From Streptomyces longhuiensis (lineage in GTDB: Bacteria; Actinomycetota; Actinomycetes; Streptomycetales; Streptomycetaceae): DNA of 64,000 bases. The stretch covers positions 1,054,001 through 1,118,000 of the forward strand of contig NZ_CP085173.1 of assembly GCF_020616555.1 (NCBI RefSeq). The letters are read 5' to 3'. The translations under genes were made by a program, and so were the position numbers. Positions 9,714 through 19,349 of this stretch are shown piece by piece. Positions within the stretch are counted from its first letter, which is position 1. Every line of letters starts with the position of its first letter. Below the pieces are notes generated by a model. It did not search any database. It saw nothing but the letters and a program-made list of their open reading frames with translations, and was not told where the DNA came from.

Positions 9714-10271
9714 ATGGCTGCGAACGAGCTGGACACCCAAGACCTTGCAGGGGCACCGGCCGTCAGCGGCGAGCGAGCCGAGTGGCTGGAGGTGCTGGAC
9801 AAGCACCGCAACTTCCTGCGCTTCACCACCCGTGACCTCACCGACGAGCAGGCCCGGAAGCGGACCACCACGAGCGCGCTCTGCCTGGGCGGTCTCATCA
9901 AGCACGTCACCGAGGTCGAGCGGAGCTGGGTCGACTTCATCCTCAACGGCCCCTCCCCCACGGCCGACTTCGCCGCCATGACCGAGGCCGACTGGGCCCG
10001 TCGCGAGGACGGGTTCCGGCTCCTGCCCGACGAGACGCTGGCCGGTGTGCTGGCCGCTTACGCCGAGGTGGCCCGCCGCACCGACGACGTGGTCGCCGAT
10101 CTGCCCGACCTGGATGCCGCGTGGCCGCTGCCGAAGGCCCCGTGGTTCGAGCCGGGCGCTCAGTGGTCGACCCGCCGGGTCCTCATGCACATCGTCGCGG
10201 AGACCGCCCAGCACGCCGGCCACGCCGACATCATCCGGGAGTCCCTCGACGGGGCCAAGACGATGGGCTGA
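9714..10271 (+). CDS. DinB-superfamily protein (DUF664-like, possible mycothiol-dependent enzyme)
   Basis: 185 residues forming a DinB-type four-helix bundle. The three metal-site histidines appear as His64 (IKHVTEVERSW) and His167/His170 (AQHAGHADIIRESLDG), the family's classic HxxH near the C-terminus. Actinobacterial members are often mycothiol S-transferases, or are annotated as DUF664. The ATG at 9714 follows GGAGG with 8-nt spacing. A GTG at 9699 in the same frame overlaps that ribosome site and is rejected. The gene converges on the lactonase-like gene with only a 20-bp gap. Confidence 0.85.
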   Translation: MAANELDTQDLAGAPAVSGERAEWLEVLDKHRNFLRFTTRDLTDEQARKRTTTSALCLGGLIKHVTEVERSWVDFILNGPSPTADFAAMTEADWARREDGFRLLPDETLAGVLAAYAEVARRTDDVVADLPDLDAAWPLPKAPWFEPGAQWSTRRVLMHIVAETAQHAGHADIIRESLDGAKTMG

Positions 10272-10291
10272 CCGGCTGGACCGCTGGACTT

Positions 10292-11284
10292 CTAGTCCTT
10301 CGCGCCGGCCTCGAAGTAGCGGCGGGGTACGTCGACGAGCATGGTGTCGATCTGCTCCTTGGCGACCCCGCGCCGTTCGAGGTACGGCAGCACCTCGTCC
10401 GCGATGTGCAGGTAGTTCCACTGCGGCAGCAGCGGCATGACGGCCGGGTCGATCCAGTCGATGTAGCAGGAGGCGTCCTGCGAGAGCACCATCCGGTCGG
10501 CGTACCCGCGTCGGCACATCTCCACCACCGTCTCGGCCCGGGCCTCGAAGGTGGTCTCGAGGTTGATCCCGAACCGGTCCATCCCGAGTACGAACCCGGC
10601 TTCGGCCAGTTCGCCGAGGTGGTCCACGTCAGTGGTGTCGCCGCTGTGCCCGAGCACGACCCGGCCCGGGTCCACGCCCTCCTCGTCGCACAGCACACGC
10701 TTGACCTCCGACCCGGTGTGCGCCCCTGGGTGGGTGTGCACGGTGATCGGGGTGCCGGTGCGCAGATGCGCCCTGGCCACCGCACGCATGACCCGCTCCA
10801 CACCCGGCGTGAGGCCCTGCCGGTCGATGGCGCACTTGAGCAGGCCGGCCTTGACGCCGGTGCCGGCGATGCCGTCCTCGATGTCGCCGACGAACATGTC
10901 CACCATCGGGTCCGGCACCTCCGTTCCCGCGGCCTCGTTCAACGCCGGACCGCGGTGGTGAAAGAAGAACGGCACCTCCTCGTACGTGTAACAGCCCGTC
11001 GCCACGACGATGTTGAGGTCGGGAAGCTGCTCGGCGACGCGCTGGATCCGTGGAATGTACCGGCCGAGGCCGATCACCGTCGGGTCGACGATGGTGCGGA
11101 CGCCCTGGGCACTGAGCGCGCCGAGCTTGTCCACCGCGTCGGCGATCCGGGCGTCCTCGTCGCCCCACTCCCCCGGGTAGTTCTGCTGCACGTCCGGGGT
11201 CAGCACGAAGATGTGCTCGTGCATGTAGGTGCGCTCCAGCGCGGCCGAATCCACCGGCCCCCGGACGGTCTCCACCATGGCCAT
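10292..11284 (-). CDS. Phosphotriesterase-family metal hydrolase (lactonase-like)
   Basis: 330 residues, an amidohydrolase-fold TIM barrel. It has H22-E-H24 (MHEHIF), a likely carboxylated lysine K150 (GLLKCAID), H183 (TVHTHPG), H212 (LGHSGD) and an Asp in LSQDASCY, which is the full binuclear set of the phosphotriesterase family. Relatives (PLL) hydrolyse lactones, and some act on aromatic ring-cleavage lactones. The ATG at 11284 follows AGAAGGAG with 8-nt spacing. It is the distal gene of the catabolic island, and a strong hairpin separates it from the flavin hydroxylase gene. True organophosphate activity is unlikely to be its role. Confidence 0.85.
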   Translation of the reverse strand: MAMVETVRGPVDSAALERTYMHEHIFVLTPDVQQNYPGEWGDEDARIADAVDKLGALSAQGVRTIVDPTVIGLGRYIPRIQRVAEQLPDLNIVVATGCYTYEEVPFFFHHRGPALNEAAGTEVPDPMVDMFVGDIEDGIAGTGVKAGLLKCAIDRQGLTPGVERVMRAVARAHLRTGTPITVHTHPGAHTGSEVKRVLCDEEGVDPGRVVLGHSGDTTDVDHLGELAEAGFVLGMDRFGINLETTFEARAETVVEMCRRGYADRMVLSQDASCYIDWIDPAVMPLLPQWNYLHIADEVLPYLERRGVAKEQIDTMLVDVPRRYFEAGAKD

Positions 11285-11453
11285 CAGCGCAGCTCCTTCT
11301 TGAGGATCTTCCCGGGTGGTCCCTTGCGGACCCAGGCATACCGTCCAGTCGGTAGGTGGTCAAGGGATTGCGCACGGGCGCCGGCGAACGCCCCTGGCCA
11401 TGGATCCACCGAAGATCCTCCGGAGCAGCGACACACGGCTCAGTACGCGTACC

Positions 11454-11490
11454 GAGCCGCCGCCGGATCCGGCGGATCCGGCGGCGGCTC
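11454..11490 (-). terminator. Strong hairpin after the flavin hydroxylase gene
   Basis: Seventeen-bp perfect arms (11454-11470 and 11474-11490, core GCCGCCGCCGGATCC) close on a 3-nt loop, two bases beyond the stop codon at 11492. It probably ends or attenuates the amidohydrolase-hydroxylase transcript before the lactonase gene. Confidence 0.75.
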
Positions 11491-11491
11491 G

Positions 11492-12757
11492 TCAGTAGCG
11501 CTCGGCCGTGCCGAGGTACTGCTCGGCGAAGGCGGCCGCCGCGACCGGCGAGGTGAACAGGCGTCGCAGCCGGGCGAGCGTGGTACCGGTCCGGAACGGC
11601 TCCCCCGTGGCGGACCCGTGGTAGACCTCGGACAGCCACTGCGAGAACTCCTGGTAGTCCCACACGCGACGCAGGCAGGCCTCCGAATAGCCCTCCAGGC
11701 CTCCGCTGTTGCCGTCGGCTTCCTGCGTGAGGTGGGCGACCAGTGCGTCCCCGAGCCGGAAGGCGTCGTGGAGAGCGAGGTTCATGCCCTTCGCCGCGAT
11801 CGGCGCCACGAGGTGGGCCGCGTCACCGGCCAGGAACAGGCGCCCGGAAGACATCGGCTCGACGACATAGTCGTGCATGTCGAGCATCCGCTTCTCGATC
11901 AGCCGCCCCTCGACCAACTCGGGGGCACCGTCCGCAGCGAGCCGCCGGCGCAGCTCGGCCCATACGCGCTCGTGCGACCAGTTCTCCGGGTCGTCGCCGG
12001 GCGCGCACTGGAGGTAGTAACGGGTCACCTCGGGACTGCGAGGCATCTGTCCGGCGAACCCGTCCTGATGGATACCGAAGAGCACACAGTCGGAGGAAGG
12101 CGGCGCCTCGGCCAGCAGGGACAGCCAACCTATGCCGTAGTCGTGGCGCGCGACCGGGAATCGATCGGCGGGCAGTGCGCGCCGAGTCACCCCACGCGCT
12201 CCGTCACACCCTGCGATGAAGTCGCAATGGACCAACTGCCGTTGACCGGAGAGGGGGCATGTGTACGAAACCGATGGCTGATCGGTGTCGATGTCGTGCA
12301 CCTGCACGTCCCGGACGCCGAACCTGATGTCGCCGCCCCGCACGTCTGCGTACTCGCGCACCAGGTCCGCGACGAGCGACGGCTGCGGGTAGACGTAGTG
12401 GTGTCGCCCCGTCAATTCACTGTAGGAGAAGCGGTGTTGACGGCCGTCGAACCGGAACTCACACGCGGTGTGCCGCTGCGCCTTCCGCAGCAGGTTCTCG
12501 GCGAGACCCCGTTCCTCCAGGGCGCGAACCGCCCACTCTTCGATGACTCCGGCGCGCGGCCGCTGCTCGATGAACTCCCGCGTCTCGGTCTCGAGGACCA
12601 CGCAGCCGACCCCGGCGCGTCTGAGGATGTTCGCGACGGTCAGCCCGGCGGGACCGGCGCCCACCACGACCACCGAAGCATGTTGTGGAGCAGGGGTATT
12701 GGGAAGCTGAAGAGGGTTCACGCCGGCATTATTCTGCACACGCCGGAGCTCGGTCAC
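11492..12757 (-). CDS. PobA-family flavin-dependent aromatic hydroxylase (4-hydroxybenzoate 3-monooxygenase-like)
   Basis: 421 residues, 26 more than classical PobA at the N-terminus. It has an FAD-binding VVVGAGPAGLT (33-40), the DG motif IAGCDGARGVTRR (181-193) and LFLAGDAAHLVAPIAAKGMNLA near 310-330. Aligned from memory with Pseudomonas PobA at a constant offset of 26, R240 and R246 match the substrate-site R214 and R220, and the Tyr near the C-terminus (EQYLG) matches Y385. Y201 becomes F227 and S212 becomes M238. It probably hydroxylates a para-phenol with a changed ring substituent, using NAD(P)H and O2. The gap to the amidohydrolase gene is 39 bp, so they form one unit. Confidence 0.82.
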   Translation of the reverse strand: MTELRRVQNNAGVNPLQLPNTPAPQHASVVVVGAGPAGLTVANILRRAGVGCVVLETETREFIEQRPRAGVIEEWAVRALEERGLAENLLRKAQRHTACEFRFDGRQHRFSYSELTGRHHYVYPQPSLVADLVREYADVRGGDIRFGVRDVQVHDIDTDQPSVSYTCPLSGQRQLVHCDFIAGCDGARGVTRRALPADRFPVARHDYGIGWLSLLAEAPPSSDCVLFGIHQDGFAGQMPRSPEVTRYYLQCAPGDDPENWSHERVWAELRRRLAADGAPELVEGRLIEKRMLDMHDYVVEPMSSGRLFLAGDAAHLVAPIAAKGMNLALHDAFRLGDALVAHLTQEADGNSGGLEGYSEACLRRVWDYQEFSQWLSEVYHGSATGEPFRTGTTLARLRRLFTSPVAAAAFAEQYLGTAERY

Positions 12758-12796
12758 ACCGGAGGTCGCATCGGACCACGACCGGAGGCGGGCCCT

Positions 12797-14260
12797 TCAG
12801 CCCGCGTCGGGAAAGATCGGCGGGAACAGCGCATCGGGCGCACGTCGGTGCAGATCGCGCTCCGTGTATGCCGAGCGCATGCGCTCGAAGAGCTCTTGCG
12901 CTCTGGCCCTCATGGACATCAGGTCGAGTCCCGGGATCATGCCGTCAGCCGCGACCGTCCGGCCGGCGACCACCGTCATGCTCACGTCGCGGGCCGAACC
13001 GGCCATCAGGAGTGTGCGCAGCGGATCGTCCACGACGCCCAGCCTGAAGTCTTTCAGGTCGAGCACGACGAGGTCGGCCTGTGCCCCCGTCGCCAGCCTT
13101 CCGATGTCGCAACGGCCCAGAGACGTAGCCGCGTTGAGCGTGGCGGACCGGAAGTAGTCGGCTGCGCGGCCCGCCTCCATCCGGCCGTCCACGACCTTGG
13201 CGATGTTGCCGCCCACATCCATGCCGCGGATCAGATCCGGCGGATAGCTGTCCGTGCCCAGGGCGATGGTGATTCCGGCATCGCGGTATCGGTCGAAGGA
13301 CCTCAAGGCCATCCCGTAGCGCAGCGACGTCAGCGGGCAGTGCACGACGGTGACGCCGGCCTCGGCGAGTTTCTTGAGCTCGCGATCGGTGGGCGGCGAG
13401 CCGTTCGCCTCGTCCCCGCCGAAGATGGCATGCGGAATGAACAGGCGGCAGTCGAGCAGTCCCGTGCGTTCCAGGATCTCCAGCGGCGTCGCGTCGTACC
13501 GCTGTCGGAGGAGTTGCAGTTCCAGCGTTCCCTGCATGCTGTGGATCCGGACGGGCACGTCGTGTTCGCGGGCCAGCCGGGCGGTCGCGCGCAACAGGTC
13601 CATCGACATGGTCTCGATGCGGCAAGGGAGCAACGCCCCGTGAACCAGCGGGTTCGCCGTGTCGGCCGCGTACTCGAGGAAACGCCGCGCGTCGGCCAGG
13701 CCCTGCACACCGCGGTCGTGGTCCCAGAGCACGTCTCGCCGACCGCTGGTACGGACGAGGTTCACCCCGGACCGGTAGCTGGGGCCGGCGTAGGTGCGGA
13801 TGCCGAGGCGCGAGGCCGCCTCGGCGATGGCGAGGGCGTCCTCATAGGTTTCGGCCCAGGAGCTGTGGACCTCCGAGGCGATGGGCATGGCCGTGGTGAT
13901 GCCGTGCAGCAGCAGTTGGGCCAGTGCGTACTCGCGGATGAAGCGCCGTTCCTCAAGGGTGAACACGTCTCGTCGACGGGTGCCGAAATACTCCTCGGAC
14001 CACTGGTGGCCCTCTTTGAGGCCGGGCTCGGCCCACGAGTCGAGGAGGGCGTGGTCGATGTCGGCCAAAGCGTCCAGGTCGATGAACCCGGGGCTGATCA
14101 AGGCTGCTCCCATGTCGAGCCGTAGGTCGGTCTCACCACGCCAGCCCGGGCCGACATGGATGATCCGGTCGTCCTCGTACACGACGTCCGCGTCCCGGTG
14201 GAGAACATGGTCGCCGTCTTCGAAGCCCAGAATCCACTGGGCGTGCAGAGCAGTTCTCAC
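12797..14260 (-). CDS. Amidohydrolase-superfamily protein (chlorohydrolase-like) lacking the first HxH motif
   Basis: 487 residues: a composite beta-sandwich (1-60 and 400-440) around a TIM barrel. The later metal ligands of the cytosine-deaminase/chlorohydrolase class are visible as H240 (VRIHSMQG), H277 (FIPHAIFGG) and D337 (LGTDSYPP). The first strand reads PGFIDLDALADIDH where PGFxxxHxH is expected, so the usual HxH is D63 and L65. It may bind a single metal differently. By class it would hydrolyse an amide, deaminate or dehalogenate a ring compound. It starts at a GTG (14260) behind three 16-bp repeats, and its own promoter is likely because a hairpin precedes it. Confidence 0.75.
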   Translation of the reverse strand: MRTALHAQWILGFEDGDHVLHRDADVVYEDDRIIHVGPGWRGETDLRLDMGAALISPGFIDLDALADIDHALLDSWAEPGLKEGHQWSEEYFGTRRRDVFTLEERRFIREYALAQLLLHGITTAMPIASEVHSSWAETYEDALAIAEAASRLGIRTYAGPSYRSGVNLVRTSGRRDVLWDHDRGVQGLADARRFLEYAADTANPLVHGALLPCRIETMSMDLLRATARLAREHDVPVRIHSMQGTLELQLLRQRYDATPLEILERTGLLDCRLFIPHAIFGGDEANGSPPTDRELKKLAEAGVTVVHCPLTSLRYGMALRSFDRYRDAGITIALGTDSYPPDLIRGMDVGGNIAKVVDGRMEAGRAADYFRSATLNAATSLGRCDIGRLATGAQADLVVLDLKDFRLGVVDDPLRTLLMAGSARDVSMTVVAGRTVAADGMIPGLDLMSMRARAQELFERMRSAYTERDLHRRAPDALFPPIFPDAG

Positions 14261-14274
14261 GATGGATCGTCCTG

Positions 14275-14317
14275 CCTTTCGACGGGTCGGCCTTTCGACA
14301 GGTAGGTCTTTCGACAG
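14275..14317 (-). repeat. Three tandem 16-bp imperfect repeats before the amidohydrolase gene
   Basis: The unit CCTTTCGAC[G/A]GGT starts at 14275 and 14291, with a degenerate third copy from 14307 (period 16). The array ends 14 bp upstream of the GTG start at 14260. It could be a set of regulator half-sites (TGTCGAAAG on the gene's strand) or a slippage product in the 5' leader. Confidence 0.5.
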
Positions 14318-14378
14318 TCGGCACGGACCGCCGCGTCAGGCGGCGGATGGGAGTCGGCTTTGCGACCGGGCGCGCACT

Positions 14379-14418
14379 GTCGGCGGCCACAACGCTGTCC
14401 GCATTCGTGGCCGCCGAC
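14379..14418 (-). terminator. Hairpin after the first TIM-barrel protein gene
   Basis: Perfect 12-bp arms (GTCGGCGGCCAC and GTGGCCGCCGAC) flank a 16-nt loop, just beyond the stop codon at 14430. It marks the likely end of the seven-gene transporter operon. Confidence 0.7.
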
Positions 14419-14429
14419 GGTGCTGTGGC

Positions 14430-15482
14430 TTACACGACGGTCGTCGTGCGGGTGCCGAGGTCCGCGAGGGTGGCCCGCAGGTGGTCGGCGCTGCGCTTGA
14501 CGAACTCTTCGCCGTCGTAGGGTTCGGAGCGGAACTGCTCGATGGTGGGGACCTCGCCCCGTTCCGCACGTTCGGCGTACCGCCGGGCCGCCCGGAGCAG
14601 TTCCTGCTTCTCGGCATCGACGAGGTCGGGGTGGAGCTCCAGCCAGGTGTCGTCGGACAGCCCGATGGGAACCGCGAGTGTCGGCCCGGCGGGTTCGATC
14701 GAGGCGCACAGGTCCGGGTTCTCCGCGCCCAGCGCTTCCAGCACTCCGGCCCAGTCCATGACTCCGAGTCCGCACGGGGAGAAGGTGCGGGTCAGTCCGT
14801 AGTCGGTGAGTGCGAGGATCGAGTCGCGCAGATGCGTGGCCCGCACGTAGGGGGCGACACGCCGTGCGGCCGCCACGGGCTCCTCGCCACGTACCAGCAC
14901 GTTGGCCGAGTCGAAGGTGATGCCGAGCGCGTCGGGGCCCACTGCTTCGACGAGGCGGACGACCTCGGTGCTGGTGATCTCCTCGTGAGTCTCGATGTTG
15001 AGGTGACAGTCGTACTCGCGCGCGGCGGGGGCCAACTGTCGCAGGAACTTCTCGATGGCCACCAGCTGGTCCGGCCAGGGCGCATCGGTGCGGAACCGGT
15101 CGATTGCGTAGTAGCCGGGCAGATCCGGCTTGTAGCTGCCGCAGGCCACCCAGAGCTCACCGCAGTCGGCGCCCTCCCGGCACGCCTCGATCATCTTGAG
15201 CATGCCGCGGGTGTAGTCGCCGTCGCCCAGAACGCGGATCTCGGGCGCTTCCGCGGCGGCGTAGGGATTGACCTTGGCGAGTCCCATCTGGAGGTACAGG
15301 CCGAGGCGATCGGCGTGCTGGCGCAGTTCCCTGAGCACGCCGCGGTCGAGGGTGGGGGTGATGTCGAGCACGGTGCGGAAGTAGACGCCTTCCATACCGA
15401 GGCTCTGTGCGTGGTCGAGGATCTCCAGAGGCGTGCGCTCGCCGGCTCCGGGGATCTTGCGGCCATCTACACCGATCTTCAT
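14430..15482 (-). CDS. Sugar phosphate isomerase/epimerase-like TIM-barrel protein (IolE/AP endonuclease 2 fold), copy 1
   Basis: 350 residues with the xylose isomerase-like barrel. Candidate metal ligands lie in LNIETHEE (Glu), ITFDSAN (Asp), RATHLRDS (His) and ASIEPAG (Glu), the usual Glu-Asp-His-Glu set of this fold. Members are isomerases, epimerases or dehydratases of sugars, inositols or 3-dehydroshikimate. The ATG at 15482 is preceded by AGGAG with 5-nt spacing; the longer open frame upstream overlaps the binding-protein gene and is not coding. It is the last gene of the importer operon. Its paralogue (21238-22314) is the first gene. Confidence 0.83.
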   Translation of the reverse strand: MKIGVDGRKIPGAGERTPLEILDHAQSLGMEGVYFRTVLDITPTLDRGVLRELRQHADRLGLYLQMGLAKVNPYAAAEAPEIRVLGDGDYTRGMLKMIEACREGADCGELWVACGSYKPDLPGYYAIDRFRTDAPWPDQLVAIEKFLRQLAPAAREYDCHLNIETHEEITSTEVVRLVEAVGPDALGITFDSANVLVRGEEPVAAARRVAPYVRATHLRDSILALTDYGLTRTFSPCGLGVMDWAGVLEALGAENPDLCASIEPAGPTLAVPIGLSDDTWLELHPDLVDAEKQELLRAARRYAERAERGEVPTIEQFRSEPYDGEEFVKRSADHLRATLADLGTRTTTVV

Positions 15483-15571
15483 GTCTGCTCCTTTGGTGCC
15501 GTCGTCACCGACGGCTCGGGTGCTTGCAGTCGCGTGGGAAAGGGGAGGTCCGGCCTGCCGCGGCGCGACGG

Positions 15572-17206
15572 TCACCGTCCCCACTCGGAGAAGGGCAGGT
15601 TCGGCGCGTATCCGAAGTGCTTGACGTCCGGGCTGACGACGGCGGTGAACCGGGCCCGGTAGAGAATGACGGTCGGAGACTGCTGCAGCCATGTGCGGAC
15701 CAGGTCGTCCAGGATGGGCTGCTGCTGGGCGACGTCGGCCGTGTTGTCGAGCTTGTGCAGCAGCGGTGTGGTGCCCGGGATGCAGATGTGCTGGTTGTTG
15801 AACGGGCTGCCGCAGGTCATCTTCTTGCGCAGCTCGTAGCTGCCGATCGGAGTGCTGTTCTCGAAGAGAAGGGCCGCCTGGTACTTGCCGTCGTTGAAGA
15901 GCGTGGAGAAGTCCGTAGGGGGCTTGGCCGCAATGGTGACCTTGACCCCGATGGCCTGCCATGCGGACTGCAGCAGGGTGGCGACGTCGGAGACCCCCGG
16001 CGCCGTCGGGTTGACCATCAGTTCCAGTGTCGGGGACTTCACTCCGGAAGCGGCCAGAAGCTGTTTCGCCTTGTTCGGGTCGTAGGGGCGTGGGGGTTCC
16101 AACCCCGCTTTGTACCCGGCCATCCCCGGCACGACGGGGCCGTAGTAGGAGTCGCCGTAGCCGTAGGCGACCTTGTTGATGATGTCCTGGTAGGGGACCG
16201 CGTAGGTGAGGGCCTCACGGAACTTGGCGTTGCCGGTCACCTTGCCCCGGTAGTTCATCGAGACGGCCACCGGGGTGGCGCTGGCCGCGGTGACGACCTT
16301 GCAGCAGGAAGCCTTCTTGCTCAGTTGGCTCACGCTCTGCGGGGGCAGCCCGAGGGTCACGTCGGCCTGACGGCTCTCGGCCTGCACCAGCAGGCTGGAC
16401 ACCGACGAGACGAAGTTGACCCGCACGACGGGCTCGATCGCCGGTTTCCCGTAGTAGTTGGGGTTGCGTTTGAGGATGGCGTGGTTGTTCGGCAGGTACT
16501 CGGCGAGGACGTAGGGGCCGCTGCTGCCGGCGGTATGGCTCTGGAGCCATTTGTTGGGGGTGTTGGGCTGCACTCCGCCGTGGGCTTCGACCTCTTTCGG
16601 GTCGTAGATCGAGCCCCTGCTCTGGGCGAGGCTGTACAGGATCGCCGGGTACGGCTGACGCAGCCGTACGACCACGGTGGTGCTGTCGGGTGCGTCGACG
16701 CCGACGATCAGCGGCGGCTTCGTCATGCCCAGTTGCATCGAGAGTGAGCCGCAGGCACCCATCGTCAGCGTTCGGTCGATCGAGTACTTGACGGCGGCGG
16801 CGTCCAGCGGGTCGCCGTCGGCGAACTTCTCTCCGGGCCGGAGCTTGAAGGTGTACGTCTTGCCACCGTCCGAGACCTTCCAGCCGGTGGCCAGATCGGG
16901 CTCGACCTTGCTGGGGTCGGGGTTGGCCGTGGTGAAGCCGTCCTGGTCCGCGGTGGTCGACGGCTTGACCAGGCGCCCGTAGAAGTTGGCGGCGAGGCTG
17001 TTGTCGTCACCGGGGCAGGCGAAAGCGGGGTCGAGACTGCTGATGCTGCTGGCCCAGTTCACGGTGAACGGCCGGTTGGTGGTTCCGACCGAGCCGGGCT
17101 GATCCGGGACGCTGCAGGCGGCAAGGGCGGCGGTCAGGGCGGCGAGCCCCACGGCGAGGACGGTGCGCCGACCGGCGGGCCGGCGTCGTGATGTGTGACG
17201 CGGCAT
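15572..17206 (-). CDS. ABC importer solute-binding lipoprotein (family 5, peptide/nickel/opine type)
   Basis: 544 residues. A positively charged N-terminus (RRRPAGRRT) leads into a hydrophobic stretch and the lipobox LAAC with lipidated Cys31. The rest matches SBP family 5: FTVNWASSISSLDPAF near residue 50, LRPGEKFADGDPLDAAAVKYSIDRT around 130, and the C-terminal two-lobe region. It sits 13 bp after the ATP-binding gene, completing a Dpp/Opp-type importer encoded B-C-D-F-A in this operon. The ligand is unknown. Family 5 members bind oligopeptides but also opines, glycosides, lignin-derived dimers and other small molecules. Confidence 0.92.
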   Translation of the reverse strand: MPRHTSRRRPAGRRTVLAVGLAALTAALAACSVPDQPGSVGTTNRPFTVNWASSISSLDPAFACPGDDNSLAANFYGRLVKPSTTADQDGFTTANPDPSKVEPDLATGWKVSDGGKTYTFKLRPGEKFADGDPLDAAAVKYSIDRTLTMGACGSLSMQLGMTKPPLIVGVDAPDSTTVVVRLRQPYPAILYSLAQSRGSIYDPKEVEAHGGVQPNTPNKWLQSHTAGSSGPYVLAEYLPNNHAILKRNPNYYGKPAIEPVVRVNFVSSVSSLLVQAESRQADVTLGLPPQSVSQLSKKASCCKVVTAASATPVAVSMNYRGKVTGNAKFREALTYAVPYQDIINKVAYGYGDSYYGPVVPGMAGYKAGLEPPRPYDPNKAKQLLAASGVKSPTLELMVNPTAPGVSDVATLLQSAWQAIGVKVTIAAKPPTDFSTLFNDGKYQAALLFENSTPIGSYELRKKMTCGSPFNNQHICIPGTTPLLHKLDNTADVAQQQPILDDLVRTWLQQSPTVILYRARFTAVVSPDVKHFGYAPNLPFSEWGR

Positions 17207-17219
17207 CAGTGTTCCTCTC

Positions 17220-18274
<1,055 letters not shown>

Positions 18275-18278
<4 letters not shown>

Positions 18279-19348
18279 TTGGTCTCCTCCAGATCGTGAG
18301 CGCCCGCGAAGTGGCACTTGGCGAGCTGCCGGCCGTCAGGGGTGGTCACCTCGATGAGGTCCGGCTCGGTGCTTCGACACCGGGAGTTGCCCTTGCCCAG
18401 AGGGCAGCGAGGTTCGAAAGAGCAGCCGTGGATCGGCTTGGTGGGGTCCGGAAGGGCTCCGGGGATGGTGGAGAGCAGGCCCTGCTGTCGGCGGTCCGTG
18501 CGCAGCACGCACTTGAGGAGCTCGCGCGAGTAGGGATGCGCGGCCGAGCGGAACAGCTCCGCGCTGTGGCTCTCCTCGATCAGTTGCCCGGCGTACATCA
18601 CTTTGACGCTGTCGCAGAAGCCGGCGACGATCCCGAGGTTGTGCGTGATCATCATGAGCGCCGCACCGCGGTCGGTGACCAGGCGGTCGAGCAGCTCCAG
18701 CACCTGGGCCTGGGTGGTGACGTCGAGCGCCGTTGTGGGCTCGTCGGCGATGACGAGCTCGGGTGAGTTCGCCAGCGCCATGGCGATCAGAACGCGCTGG
18801 CGCATGCCGCCCGAGTACTGGTGCGGGTAGTCGGACAGCCGGTTCGCGGCGTCGACGACCCCGACCTCTCCGAGGAGGTCCGCGGCCTGTCGCCGGGCGA
18901 TCCGCCTGCTCACCGACTGGTGGGCCCGGATGCTCTCCACGAGTTGGGCGCCGATGGTGCGGATGGGATCGAAGGCGCTCATCGGGTCCTGGAACACCAG
19001 GGAAATGCGCCGTCCACGCACCCGGGACATCTCCTTGTCCGACAAGCCTCGCAGGTTCTGGCCGTCGAGCAGGATCTCGCCGCTGCTCACCCGCCCTGGC
19101 GGCTGGATGAGGCCGACGACGGACATGGCCATGGCCGACTTGCCCGAGCCCGACTCCCCCACGATGGCGAGTCGCTGGCGGCGGCGGATCGAGAAACTCA
19201 CATCGCGGACGGCTGCGACCCGTCCCGTCGGGGTGACGAACTCGGTCCGCAGACCTCGGACGTCCAGCAGCGTCTCCGACGCGGTGTGCGGCTGTTCGCG
19301 CCCTGGCACGGTCGTCGTGCTCGCACTGGTTTCCTTCACGTCCTTCAT
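18275..19348 (-). CDS. ABC importer ATP-binding subunit (DppD/OppD type)
   Basis: 357 residues: Walker A GESGSGKSA, Q-loop VFQDPMSAFDPIR, signature YSGGMRQRVLIAMAL, Walker B LVIADEPTTALD, and a C-terminal CSFEPRCPLGKGNSRC cluster typical of DppD. The ATG at 19348 follows the permease stop with one intervening base. It forms the heterodimeric motor with the DppF-type subunit. Confidence 0.93.
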
Positions 19349-19349
19349 G

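Noticed and set aside
10121..14125. A 1334-codon plus-strand open frame
   Set aside because: It lies fully antisense to three well-supported genes (lactonase-like, hydroxylase, amidohydrolase) and most of its codons mirror theirs. Such long antisense frames are usual at this GC content.
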